A stretch of 21,394 nt of DNA, taken from NCBI GenBank assembly GCA_052174535.1, contig JBQMRQ010000076.1, positions 1-21,394 on the forward strand, written 5' to 3'. Shown here in pieces: positions 9,374 to 17,722 of the stretch. The notes beneath the pieces were generated by a model, which ran no database searches, was not told where the DNA came from, and saw only the letters and a program-made list of their open reading frames with translations. Numbering within the stretch: position 1 is the first letter of the stretch; every line of letters starts with the position of its first letter. The translations under genes were made by a program, and so were the position numbers. Origin of the DNA: Arsenophonus sp052174535 (lineage in GTDB: Bacteria > Pseudomonadota > Gammaproteobacteria > Enterobacterales > Enterobacteriaceae).

Positions 9374-9463
9374 ATGAGCAATAAAAATAATAGACATGAT
9401 AGTCTAGAGTATTCAGAAAATCTAAAAAATAAATGGATTATCGCAGTCGAAATAGAGTATTAG
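9374..9463 (+). pseudogene. 5' end of a broken gene with a strong ribosome binding site
   Basis: An ATG at 9374 follows GAGGAGG (9361-9367), one of the best Shine-Dalgarno sequences in the window. The frame reads MSNKNNRHDSLEYSENLKNK then WIIAVEIEY and stops at a TAG after 29 codons. A shift of one base near the end allows reading on as RVLEYFIIAVIF for another dozen codons. The product is not recognised. It is either a tiny real protein or, more likely, the beginning of a dead gene whose remains continue toward 9700 (fragment LIGIGVMTPQKRESKASSTG near 9630-9690). Confidence 0.4.
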
Positions 9464-10499
9464 AATACTTTATTATTGCAGTAATATTTTAAAAAAAGTA
9501 ACGATACATCTATAAACTCTTTAATATCCATAGAATTTTATAGGAAAGGATATAATTTAATATTGATAATCAGATAGTTATCTGAGTGGTTTTACCGCTA
9601 AACTTGATACTTTTCTTTCTTAATATCTTGATTGGAATCGGTGTAATGACACCACAGAAAAGAGAATCAAAAGCCTCTTCTACTGGTAATTTTTAACTTG
9701 CAAAATACCTCGCCGATTATAACGGTACTTTCAAGCTGCAACTGCTAAAAAACGACTATGATGTTGATAAAGATCATAGGTAGGAAACCCAATATTAATA
9801 CTGTATAAAGAATTTTCGCTACAGCGAAAGATTTACATGAAAAGAAAGCAGTTATAAATATCAAAGTAACTCTTTCCTTACTCTATCCTAGCATATAGCT
9901 GAATCTTATTAGTTCGCTCAGTAACAATCTGTCTGATCATATCGCTTCATGTATTGAAGCAACTCATTCTCCACTTTATTTTGTTAATATTCTCACAGTA
10001 AATATGTTATTAGCTAGGGAGGAGCGGTAAGCCCACATCTATTAATAGAATTATAGCGATATCATTACAAAATCTTTAATTGCAGAAAAACATTTAATAA
10101 TCTGACTAGAAATCTTCTAGCAAAACTAAATCAATAAGAAGAATAATTTAGTTATTTGCGATATCTATCGAATAGATTCATTTTATGATAATCAACGAAA
10201 CAAATAAGCATTTATTTAAAACAGCGTTTAGATGCTGTTACTACCTCCTTATATCAGCAGCGATAGTTAGTCAAATTAAGTGTAGTAAGTAATATTGTTT
10301 AAGTCGATAAAATATTTTTTCCTGAACCTTTTAAAGAAAAATATTATATCCCATATAGAAAAGGTAGAAGATTCGGGTAGAGAAGGAGATGAAAGGAAAG
10401 AACAAGTTCCAGGTATTAATTGCGAGAGATTAACAGAATTATGTAAGCGATAAAATTTTTGAAGAGTTTAATTCATAATAGTGTGTTATCTGCTTCTTG
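9464..10499. other. Decayed tract, no gene recognised
   Basis: No intact frame. Protein-like plus-strand fragments include KYLADYNGTFKLQLLKNDYD near 9700-9765 and HIASCIEATHSPLYFVNIL near 9935-10000. They may belong to the gene that starts at 9374. I could not assign a family. Confidence 0.4.
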
Positions 10500-10591
10500 A
10501 ACGAATCATTAACAAAGAATTTATCTTTTGCTTGGATGGAACTAAAGAATACAAACCTTTTCCAAGAAGCATAAAATTATTCAGTATCAAT

Positions 10592-10624
10592 TAATAATGT
10601 GAGATAATAATAATGTGAGATAAT
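10592..10624. repeat. Tandem duplication of a 16-bp unit (two copies)
   Basis: AATAATGTGAGATAAT occurs twice head to tail at 10593-10608 and 10609-10624, with one further matching base on the left. The two units are identical, so the duplication is recent or by slippage, and it lies inside the transposase relic. Confidence 0.8.
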
Positions 10625-10656
10625 TAGAGAGTTATTTAAGGAATTTCATATTCAAA

Positions 10657-10683
10657 TTTAATCGGTTATATCAACCGATTAAA
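10657..10683. repeat. Perfect inverted repeat, 11-base arms
   Basis: TTTAATCGGTT and AACCGATTAAA are separated by five bases. There is no long T tail on the plus strand; on the minus strand two further T precede the stem. It lies inside the IS256 relic and may be a terminator-like hairpin or an inserted element. Confidence 0.5.
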
Positions 10684-11290
10684 AAGATAATTGAGCTTGA
10701 TTTATGGTAGAAAGTCTTTTATTTACTCAATTATTTGGTCTTGAAGTAAATTTTTGAAACCACAACAATTAAAATGAAGACGTGGTTACAAATTACTCTG
10801 CAAGAAAACCAACAATCTTTATAAGCATAGTCATTATTTACTAGATCCGCAACTCCATTAAATACGTGCTTAAAGCACCACAAAGCTTTTATATCTGGCA
10901 TGAATCAAAATAAATCGTGTTAGAGTCAAAATCGGTAGCAGGAAACGGTGCTGAATGAGCTTTAAGCTAGATAGAACCCTAGAAGTATTGGATGGTTATC
11001 TAGTTGTAGCGTTGAAAATAAGGAAATCTATCGAAGTAGTTTTAATATTATCTGGCGGATATCTGCAAATTAATCTTATACTACTAATGTCATTGAATTA
11101 GTTCATTAGTAGCTCTAAAACTGATGAAAACTAAAGACTTGTTTTCTTTTTCTAACGAGAAAAGTTTTTTGAAGTTGTTTTATGAGATTCATGAATGAAA
11201 AAGAGAAGTAGATAGTAGCGATTAATAATTAGAATTTAACATTCTTGCAGTTAATTATTTATTTTAATAAGTGGTATTAAAAGCGTGATT

Positions 11291-11632
11291 GCGCTGTAAT
11301 GTTTCTAACATGAAACAGAATTCTGAACACTTTTATTTCAAATGTTAAGATCTCCTTGTTATTTATATTTTCTGAATATTCTATACTATTCAACTATTAT
11401 TTTTATTGTTAATTAAAACTCTATTCTTACTTCTAATAAGAAGTAGCATTTAGCTTTGAATCTTAACTTAGGTATAAGTATAATTTTAATCATCAATTAA
11501 TTTGAGTGATGATTTCTGTTTTACTATATGTAACTTAATCACCGTGACTTATCCTAGATAGATCTTGTTTCTCTTACATGAATTCAGATTCATATCACTT
11601 TCTTGTTTAAGCATCTTACCTTCTATCAGAGA
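11291..11632. other. AT-rich spacer between the transposase relic and repeat copy 2
   Basis: I see no gene, RNA or strong structure here. It may include the rest of the insertion sequence and its right end, but no terminal repeat could be defined. Confidence 0.4.
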
Positions 11633-11999
11633 AGGCCTGCAAAAACCTGAGAAACCGGGACCCAATACCATCCTTCCGTACTAATAAATAAAAAGATTTT
11701 TGCTTCTCAGAGATTTATAGAAATGTGTTCTGTATGACGATAGGGTACTTTTTTATAGATGTTCTGCTTAGCAAGCAGGCAACGGAATTATTATTAATAG
11801 AATGTATAAAATGGAAAATAAGGATTAATAGATCAATATTAGGATTAATATCTCTAAAATTAGTAGTTAACTTAAAAACAGGTTAACTAATGAAGTTAAA
11901 ACTTATAATAGACCAAGTAAATCGATTTTATTCTCCTTTTAGGAATAAAACACGACTTTTACCCTTTAATTAAAAGGGGGATTAAATTTCTTAACCATT
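11633..11999 (+). repeat. Dispersed ~350-bp repeat, copy 2 (diverged)
   Basis: This is the partner of 2966-3310, in the same orientation, ending about 75 bases from the 3' end of spoT. Well-matched blocks are 11725-11737 with 3040-3052 (AAATGTGTTCTGT against AAATGTATTCTGT), 11756-11770 with 3072-3086, and 11908-11942 with 3228-3262. The plus-strand reading FIDVLLSKQA corresponds to FIDVQFSKEA in copy 1. A hairpin CCCTTT/AAAGGG lies at 11962-11978, at the position of a different hairpin in copy 1. Both copies are heavily mutated. Confidence 0.7.
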
Positions 12000-12074
12000 A
12001 AATATAAACCCTTAATTAGGTTCTCACATGGCGATCACTTGATGAATGTAAATATAATATTTTAAGTTCATAAT

Positions 12075-14192
12075 TTAGTTTCGGTTACGGCTAATACGCA
12101 AAACATCAGTCAGGATACGAATTTTTTTCATAATATTAGCTAATTGAATGCGATTCTTGGCGGTTAAACGAATAAATGCACAATATACACGCCCATCTTT
12201 CTCTTCGGTATTCATGCTTTGAATACTAGAATTTGCATTATTAATTGCTGCTGTTAAATTAGCTAATGCTCCTTGGTGATTGATCATATCGACTTTAATT
12301 TCAGCAATGAAGTTGTTATTAACCCCCTCATCCCACTCTCCTTGTATAAACTTCTCTGGCTCTTTTTGATAGCCTTGAATATTATGGCAAGACTCATGGT
12401 GTATAAATAAACCTTTACCTGGGCTAATATGAGCAACAATGGGATCACCGGGAATTGGGCGACAACATTTAGCAAAGGTAATTAATATCCCTTCTGCTCC
12501 TTTAATCGGTAGCTTACTACGGTTATAACTATAATCTGTAATAACGTTATTTATACTAGAATTGCCTAATAAATTATGCGCTACAACGACACTCATGGTA
12601 TTACCAAGACCAACTTCAGCGAGCAAATCATCAATTGAGTGAAGTTTCATTCTTGCTAATTCTTTATTGATATTTTCTTGAGGAATATCGCCTAATTTCT
12701 TGCCATTACCTAAAGCATGATTGAGTAAGCGACGACCTAAACTAATCGAATCTTCTTGTTTAAAATTTTTAAGTAATTGGCGTATTTTTGCTCTCGCTTT
12801 AGAACTAACAACGAAATTTAGCCAGGTTGCGTTCGGCCTTGCGCCAGGCGCGGTAATAATCTCTATGGTTTGACCAGTATTTAACGATTGAGATAAAGGA
12901 TGAGGTTGATGATCTACTCGAGCTTCAACACAGGCATGTCCTATATCGGTATGAACAGCATAAGCGAAATCAACCGGAGTTGCACCAGTAGGTAATTCAA
13001 CAATTTTACCTTCGGGAGTAAAAACATAGATTTCATCAGGAAAAAGATCAGATTTTACACTTTCGATGAATTCAAAAGAATTACCTGCGCTTTGTTGTAG
13101 TTCCAATAGATTTTTCATCCAGCGTTGCGCTCTAATTTGAGCAGTTGTGCTAGATTCTCTTTGTTCTTTATATGTCCAATGAGCAGCGACGCCCATTTCT
13201 GCCATTTGATCCATATCTTCAGTACGAATTTGTACTTCAATAGGTACTCCATGTGGGCCAATCATTGAGCTATGTAAAGATTGATAGCCATTTGCTTTTG
13301 GAATTGCAATGTAATCTTTTACACGTCCTGGCTTAGGGTTATATAAACTATGTACCTGTCCAAGAACGCGGTAACATGTATCAACGTCGTTAACAATAAT
13401 TCGAAAGGCGTAAATATCCATGATTGAGTGGAACTGCTGCTCTTTTAGGTGCATTTTGCGATATATTGAATAGAGGTGTTTTTCTCGACCACATACACGG
13501 TAAGGAATTCTAGCTTCTAATAAGCGACTTTCAATTTCTGATAATATTTTTTGTATCATCTCTTTTCGGTTACCACGAGCGGTTTTTACGACCTCTTTAA
13601 TAACTCGGTAGCGATTAGGATAGAGTGCTTCAAAGCCTAGTTCTTCCAATTCAGTTTTGAGATGATGAATACCAAGACGATGTGCGAGCGGGCTATAAAT
13701 TTCTAATGTTTCTCTTGCGATTCGACGTCGTTTATCAGCACGAAGGGAACCTAAAGTACGCATATTGTGCGTTCGATCTGCTAGTTTGATTAAAATGACA
13801 CGGATATCTTGTACCATAGCCATAATCATTTTGCGAAAATTTTCTGCTTGAGCTTCTTTTTTATCGCGAAAGTTGAGTTTGTCAAGTTTTGATACTCCTT
13901 CAACCAGACCAGCAAGAGTTTTACCAAAAAGTTGCTTTATATCCTGGAAAGTTGTCGGAGTATCCTCGATAATATCGTGTAACAATGCAGCCATTAATGT
14001 TTCATGATCTAAACGCATTTCCGCTAAAATACATGCTACCGCGACTGGATGGGTAATATAAGGTTGACCACTTGAACGGGTTTGTCCTTCATGCGCATCC
14101 CGGGCAACAAGATAAGCTTGTTTCAGCAACGATACATGCTCTTTTGGCAGATAGTCCTGAACGATTTGATTAAGGCTTTCAAACAGGTACAA
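12075..14192 (-). CDS. spoT: Bifunctional (p)ppGpp synthetase/hydrolase
   Basis: SpoT degrades and makes the stringent-response alarmone (p)ppGpp in the cytoplasm. The 705 residues match E. coli SpoT (702) from end to end. The HD hydrolase domain has H48, HDIIED at 72-77 and LADRTHNMR at 137-145. The synthetase domain has DIYAFRIIV (259-267), GRVKDYIAIPKANGYQSLH (289-307) and EVQIRTEDM (319-327). The TGS domain lies at about 385-445, then a conserved cysteine region (FAKCCRPIPGDP) and a C-terminal ACT domain (HQGALANLTAAI onward). The start is TTG at 14192, as in E. coli, with an AGG-containing ribosome site just upstream and only 20 bases after rpoZ. It is the last live gene of gmk-rpoZ-spoT. 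The trmH and recG genes that follow in E. coli are not visible. No motif is damaged, so both activities may be kept. Confidence 0.98.
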   Translation of the reverse strand: MYLFESLNQIVQDYLPKEHVSLLKQAYLVARDAHEGQTRSSGQPYITHPVAVACILAEMRLDHETLMAALLHDIIEDTPTTFQDIKQLFGKTLAGLVEGVSKLDKLNFRDKKEAQAENFRKMIMAMVQDIRVILIKLADRTHNMRTLGSLRADKRRRIARETLEIYSPLAHRLGIHHLKTELEELGFEALYPNRYRVIKEVVKTARGNRKEMIQKILSEIESRLLEARIPYRVCGREKHLYSIYRKMHLKEQQFHSIMDIYAFRIIVNDVDTCYRVLGQVHSLYNPKPGRVKDYIAIPKANGYQSLHSSMIGPHGVPIEVQIRTEDMDQMAEMGVAAHWTYKEQRESSTTAQIRAQRWMKNLLELQQSAGNSFEFIESVKSDLFPDEIYVFTPEGKIVELPTGATPVDFAYAVHTDIGHACVEARVDHQPHPLSQSLNTGQTIEIITAPGARPNATWLNFVVSSKARAKIRQLLKNFKQEDSISLGRRLLNHALGNGKKLGDIPQENINKELARMKLHSIDDLLAEVGLGNTMSVVVAHNLLGNSSINNVITDYSYNRSKLPIKGAEGILITFAKCCRPIPGDPIVAHISPGKGLFIHHESCHNIQGYQKEPEKFIQGEWDEGVNNNFIAEIKVDMINHQGALANLTAAINNANSSIQSMNTEEKDGRVYCAFIRLTAKNRIQLANIMKKIRILTDVLRISRNRN

Positions 14193-14212
14193 GGCAGGCC
14201 CTACCTTTTCAG

Positions 14213-14488
14213 TTAACGACGACCTTCAGCAATAGCGGACACTGCTTGCATTTCTGCAACTTTTTGTTCTTTTTGTTCTTGACGTTCGCGGATATCAAGA
14301 ATTTGAGCATTAATTAACCCTAATTCTATTTCGCGCAATGAAATAACAGTGACCTTATCGTTTTCTTCTTTAACTAAAGGGGTTTTACCACTAATTTGTA
14401 ATTGACGCGCACGACGTGCTGCTACTAAAACTAAATCGAAACGGTTACCAATTTTTTCTACCGCATCTTGAACTGTTACGCGTGCCAT
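14213..14488 (-). CDS. rpoZ: RNA polymerase omega subunit
   Basis: Omega binds the beta-prime subunit, helps RNA polymerase assembly and forms part of one ppGpp-binding site. The 91 residues equal the E. coli length and match along the whole chain: MARVTVQDAVEKIGNRFDLV, then VAARRARQLQ, then the acidic helix and the AVSAIAEGRR end. The ATG at 14488 has a clear GGAGT site eight bases upstream. It lies between gmk and spoT in the conserved enterobacterial order. The pairing with spoT is meaningful because omega mediates part of the ppGpp response. Confidence 0.97.
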   Translation of the reverse strand: MARVTVQDAVEKIGNRFDLVLVAARRARQLQISGKTPLVKEENDKVTVISLREIELGLINAQILDIRERQEQKEQKVAEMQAVSAIAEGRR

Positions 14489-14539
14489 AATATGACTCCT
14501 AAGATAAAGAAATGACCGGATATAATACTGAACCTTTAC

Positions 14540-15163
14540 TCAGTCTGCCAATAATTTATTAATTAAAATATTATGTCGCTGAATCTGATGTTCTAAACGT
14601 AGACGTTCAGAGCGAATAATAGATTGCAAATCTCCTAATGCAGTATTGAAATCATCATTAACAATAATGTAATCATATTCGTTATAATGTTTGATTTCAG
14701 CGATCGCTTGTGCCATTCGTTGATTGATTGTTTTTTCGCTATCTCGTCCACGATCAAGCAAACGGTATAGTAGCTGATTTTTAGAAGGTGGTAAGATAAA
14801 AATAGTGCAAGCGGATGGTATTTTTTTACAGACTTGCTGTGCACCTTGCCAATCGATATCTAAAAATATATCGACTCCATTATTAATAATTTTTTTGATA
14901 ATTGTACGGGAAGTTCCATAATAATTACCGAAAACACAGGCATACTCAAGAAAATCATTATCTTCAATCATTTTCTGAAATTTACTTTCAGTAATGAAAT
15001 AATAATCTTTACCATTTTTTTCACTATCGCGTTTCGCTCTAGTGGTATACGAAATAGAAACTTGTGTATCATATAAAAGCTCAGTTTTTAATAATGCTTG
15101 AATAAGACTCGATTTGCCTGCCCCACTTGGAGCAGATATAATATATAACGTTCCTTGAACCAT
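14540..15163 (-). CDS. gmk: Guanylate kinase
   Basis: The enzyme phosphorylates GMP to GDP with ATP in purine nucleotide salvage and synthesis. Starting at the ATG at 15163 gives 207 residues, the E. coli length. The first residues MVQGTLYIISAPSGAGKSS match the family start and carry the P-loop (11-18). Further motifs are the GMP-binding YYGTSR, DVFLDIDWQGAQQV, the lid with RGRDSE, and the C-terminal LLAD. The frame stays open upstream for 27 codons to an ATG at 15244, but that extension is unlike the family and is rejected. The Shine-Dalgarno at the chosen start is weak (AAGAAA). It is the first gene of the operon, with 51 bases between it and rpoZ. Confidence 0.96.
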   Translation of the reverse strand: MVQGTLYIISAPSGAGKSSLIQALLKTELLYDTQVSISYTTRAKRDSEKNGKDYYFITESKFQKMIEDNDFLEYACVFGNYYGTSRTIIKKIINNGVDIFLDIDWQGAQQVCKKIPSACTIFILPPSKNQLLYRLLDRGRDSEKTINQRMAQAIAEIKHYNEYDYIIVNDDFNTALGDLQSIIRSERLRLEHQIQRHNILINKLLAD

Positions 15164-15229
15164 GATGATTTCTTGATTAATTAGGTAATTAATTAAAAAA
15201 ATTTTTAAAAAATACAAATATTCTTTAAT

Positions 15230-15235
15230 AGTATA
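15230..15235 (-). promoter_or_regulatory. Candidate -10 box for the gmk-rpoZ-spoT operon
   Basis: The minus strand has TATACT (15235 to 15230), a good -10 hexamer, about 70 bases before the gmk start. No good -35 lies at the right spacing. The strand also has GTG just before the hexamer, near but not in the extended -10 position. Treat as tentative. Confidence 0.35.
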
Positions 15236-15244
15236 CACATGCAA

Positions 15245-15827
15245 TCAGTAACATACAGCTTTAGTAACATTTTTAATGAAAGATATAAATTATTTTCAAA
15301 TAATTACAATTTTGCTATTTTTTTTGAAAAAATTATTTAAGAATTATTTTCTATTTAGATTTTTTAAAAATGAAATTATATATGAAATATTTTTCATGAA
15401 TAAAAATAGATGATTAAAATTATGTATGGATTCTTTATTTTAATTTTAATCAACTCTCATTGTAGCTTTTTTTTATTATTAATTTTATTAAAAATAAACT
15501 CATCAATAGCGTGTCGGAAAGTATGTATGCTTGATTTGGATTAAATAGTTTACATAAAGAAATTAAAGTAGTTAATTAAAAACTAAAACAAGTAAAATTA
15601 AGCGCATTATTTTAATGATAAAAGTTTACTGATGATAAAACTTACGATTAAATTTTTGTGTTATGGAAGTATTAGTTAAATTAACTTCATTATGCCATAT
15701 AGATAAAACTCATTTGCTTTTTTAGCTATTAAAAATCTGTAATAAGGTCAACTTTAATCTTTTTTTTAATTAAGCTATTTATATAGCTAGTAAATATGTT
15801 TCTATAAAAACAGTATTTAATTTTTTT
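15245..15827. other. AT-rich intergenic stretch between gmk and ffs
   Basis: No gene or clear structure is seen apart from the candidate promoters at both edges. Any former gene here is past recognition. Confidence 0.5.
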
Positions 15828-15856
15828 TTGCTATTTGTATGTAAAAAGCGGATAGT
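15828..15856 (+). promoter_or_regulatory. Candidate promoter of ffs
   Basis: TTGCTA (15828-15833) and GATAGT (15851-15856) are separated by 17 bp. Transcription would start near 15863, about 26 bases before the mature 4.5S RNA. That agrees with the short 5' leader that RNase P removes in E. coli. Confidence 0.45.
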
Positions 15857-15860
15857 ATGT

Positions 15861-15879
15861 GCTATATTATTAATATAGC
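15861..15879. repeat. Perfect 8-base inverted repeat in the ffs leader
   Basis: GCTATATT and AATATAGC enclose ATT. The hairpin lies immediately 5' of the 4.5S RNA, at or just after the predicted transcription start, so it could form in the precursor RNA. Confidence 0.6.
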
Positions 15880-15888
15880 AGTACTCAA

Positions 15889-15998
15889 TGGAGTTCTGTT
15901 GGTTCTCCCACAAAGATAACTTGTTAACTTGGTCAGGTCTGGAAAGAAGCAGCCAGAACAAGGGGTATAAGTGCAAGGATGTCGCTGACAGAACTCCG
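15889..15998 (+). ncRNA. ffs: 4.5S RNA of the signal recognition particle
   Basis: This RNA binds Ffh to form the bacterial signal recognition particle, which targets nascent membrane proteins. The ends pair (GGAGTTCTGT with ACAGAACTCC), giving the long closing helix. The conserved domain IV lies at 15931-15954: GGTCAGG, then the GGAA tetraloop region of TCTGGAAAGA, then AGCAGCC. These are the Ffh-binding internal loop and apical loop. The opening TTCTGTTGGTTCTCCC also matches E. coli ffs. The length of about 110 bases is normal for the gammaproteobacterial 4.5S type. An antisense open frame across it is fortuitous. The RNA ends are set by the pairing and are accurate to a few bases. Confidence 0.96.
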
Positions 15999-16440
15999 CT
16001 AATTTGACATTTGTGAAATATTTATACTTTTTGAAAATAAAACTAATCTAGTTAACAAAAATTATTTTTATGTGTTAATTTATTAACGCAACTCAATGTA
16101 GTTTATTTTTATACAGAGCAAAAGTTTTTTTAAATTGATAATTTTTACTTATCTCTAACTAATTTAGTTTTACATAAAAATAAATTACATAAAATTACTA
16201 ATTATTCTTAAAAGAAATAGAATTTTATTTGGTATTTTGCTAATAATTATTGGTTAAGGATAGTTTTAATTAAAAAGTAGTTATAGTTAAGAGAAGATAA
16301 TTACAAGATTATTTATTTTTTAAAAAATAAATATGGTTAATTATTTTTTAATAAAATAAAACAAGATTGTGAGATAATTATCTGAGCTAAAAATCTTTTT
16401 TTAAAATAAAAAAGCCAATAATAGTTAGATAATAAAATTA

Positions 16441-16472
16441 TAACCTTATCCTTATTAAGGAGGGTAAGGTTA
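16441..16472. repeat. Hairpin with arms TAACCTTA / TAAGGTTA
   Basis: The outer eight bases pair perfectly, and an inner CCT/AGG pair extends the stem past small bulges. No T tail follows. It is the most GC-containing structure of this desert. Confidence 0.5.
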
Positions 16473-16807
16473 TCAGCAAATATATTTTAAACTAAAAAAG
16501 AAATTTTCTTATAAAGTTTATTCATATGACTTCGCTAATTTATGGTCTTCGCAAAAATAAAATAACTCGAGTTCACTTTAGATGATTTGTATTTATTTTT
16601 TTTCGATTATGCAGACCAATATTTGGATAGTTGTGTACTTTATTAAAGTACATTAAATAATTAATTTTACTCATAATTTCTTTTTTAAATTAAAGAACTA
16701 TAAAATATGAATATTATTGGTTATTTTGTATTAATTTTTTAATAAATATTTTATTAAAATTTTAAGTAAAAATACTCATTCATTTTTGCAAAAAATGCTA
16801 TTAGGTG

Positions 16808-16834
16808 TATTACTTATTTAGCAAATAAGTAATA
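16808..16834. repeat. Perfect inverted repeat, 12-base arms, 3-base loop
   Basis: TATTACTTATTT and AAATAAGTAATA enclose AGC. It is composed almost only of A and T, yet has no mismatch over 24 paired bases. AGTTTT follows on the plus strand. Confidence 0.65.
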
Positions 16835-16981
16835 AGTTTTATTTATATTTTATAAATAAATCATAATGTTTATGAATAAATATTTACTGAGCATAAATCA
16901 AATATATATAAAAACTTTTTCTTTTTATTTATTAGATAAAATCTATTTATAAATTTTTTAAACCAATAAAAATTATTTTAC

Positions 16982-17002
16982 CTTAACTATCTAATAGTTA
17001 AG
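16982..17002. repeat. Perfect inverted repeat, 9-base arms, 3-base loop
   Basis: CTTAACTAT and ATAGTTAAG enclose CTA. Confidence 0.6.
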
Positions 17003-17085
17003 TGGTGCTATTATAAATTTATTTTACCAGTGAGTAAATTAACATCAATCATTCTAATAAATTAGAGGTCATCTAAAGTAATAGC

Positions 17086-17112
17086 ATTCTTATTAATAAT
17101 AAGAATTTTTTC
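17086..17112 (+). terminator. Hairpin with T run, terminator-like
   Basis: ATTCTTATTA and TAATAAGAAT pair around a single A (17086-17106), and five further T follow. The form is that of a Rho-independent terminator on the plus strand, but the stem is AT-only and no live gene precedes it. Confidence 0.35.
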
Positions 17113-17163
17113 TTAAGTTCTTTTTATATTTAGTAAACTATATAATTTATTTTCTCTAGAATT

Positions 17164-17184
17164 AACTTGATTAATAATCAAGTT
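17164..17184. repeat. Perfect inverted repeat, 9-base arms, 3-base loop
   Basis: AACTTGATT and AATCAAGTT enclose AAT. A second small dyad, TCCTTT/AAAGGA, follows at about 17190-17208. Confidence 0.6.
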
Positions 17185-17501
17185 GGCTATCCTTTATCCT
17201 TAAAAGGAGTATTTTATTTTATAGTTATCAAGTTATACTATTAAATCTTAATTAATATAAATTATAAATATTCATTATCTTATATATCTTTATTATGAAA
17301 GACGTTAATTTAACTATTAATCTTACCTAGATAAGATATTGTCATTTAATTTTTTATTGAATAGTTAATTATTATAAATATAATTTTAATTATTTATTGA
17401 TTCCTAATATTAGTGTTTATAGTAACATTATAGTTAATAATATAGCCAAATTATTTTTGTGTATCTCTTTAAATTTCTTTAATAAATAAAGGCTAAAGGA
17501 A

Positions 17502-17529
17502 TTATTTTTCTTTAGTAAAAGAAAAATAA
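17502..17529. repeat. Perfect inverted repeat, 12-base arms, 4-base loop
   Basis: TTATTTTTCTTT and AAAGAAAAATAA enclose AGTA. It lies about 190 bases past the 3' end of pykA. On the minus strand the stem ends in T-rich sequence, so it could help end pykA transcription. Confidence 0.6.
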
Positions 17530-17722
17530 AAAAATTGTTAACTTTTGTAAATTAACATCTAAATTTATTAGATTAACTAATCTAATATTTAATTACTTTA
17601 TATTAATTTTTAATTAATTTTTAGAAAAAATATCTGGATCATAAAAATTCATTAAAAACGATAGTAATTTTTTTATAAAAACCCATATATATAACGAGAT
17701 TAAATATATTAACAATATGAAA

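Larger units (their letters stand above)
10500..11290 (+). pseudogene. IS256-family (mutator type) transposase relic, C-terminal part
   Basis: The plus strand keeps pieces in the order found in IS256-family transposases. IRNSIKYVLK at 10845-10874 matches the HQIRNSLKYV motif. HHKAFISGMN-like readings follow, then KYW.VI..R...GNLS..F.Y.ADI..L at about 10985-11075, YTTNVIE at 11077-11097, KLMKTKD, SNEKSFLKLFY at 11151-11183, and traces of the NW...Q end toward 11290. The frame changes several times and contains many stops. Upstream, a weaker LLLGW reading near 10530 may be the LLGLN motif. The gap between there and the IRNS motif is longer than expected and contains a 16-bp tandem duplication. 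Terminal inverted repeats were not found. This is a dead insertion sequence. Confidence 0.75.
15999..17722. other. Extremely AT-rich gene desert rich in short perfect inverted repeats
   Basis: No open frame or recognisable relic is seen in 1.7 kb. What stands out is a series of perfect or near-perfect short hairpins: 16441-16472, 16808-16834, 16982-17002, 17086-17106, 17164-17184 and 17502-17529. They are described separately. Former genes here are eroded beyond reading. Confidence 0.6.

Noticed and set aside
12284..12475. Open frame inside spoT on the same strand
   Set aside because: A shadow frame of a clearly conserved gene.
14635..14844. Open frame inside gmk
   Set aside because: A shadow frame of gmk.
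15164..15244. N-terminal extension of gmk to an upstream ATG
   Set aside because: The extra 27 residues are unlike guanylate kinases, and the start at 15163 gives the exact family length.
15779..15976. Minus-strand open frame across ffs
   Set aside because: Antisense to the 4.5S RNA gene and not protein-like.
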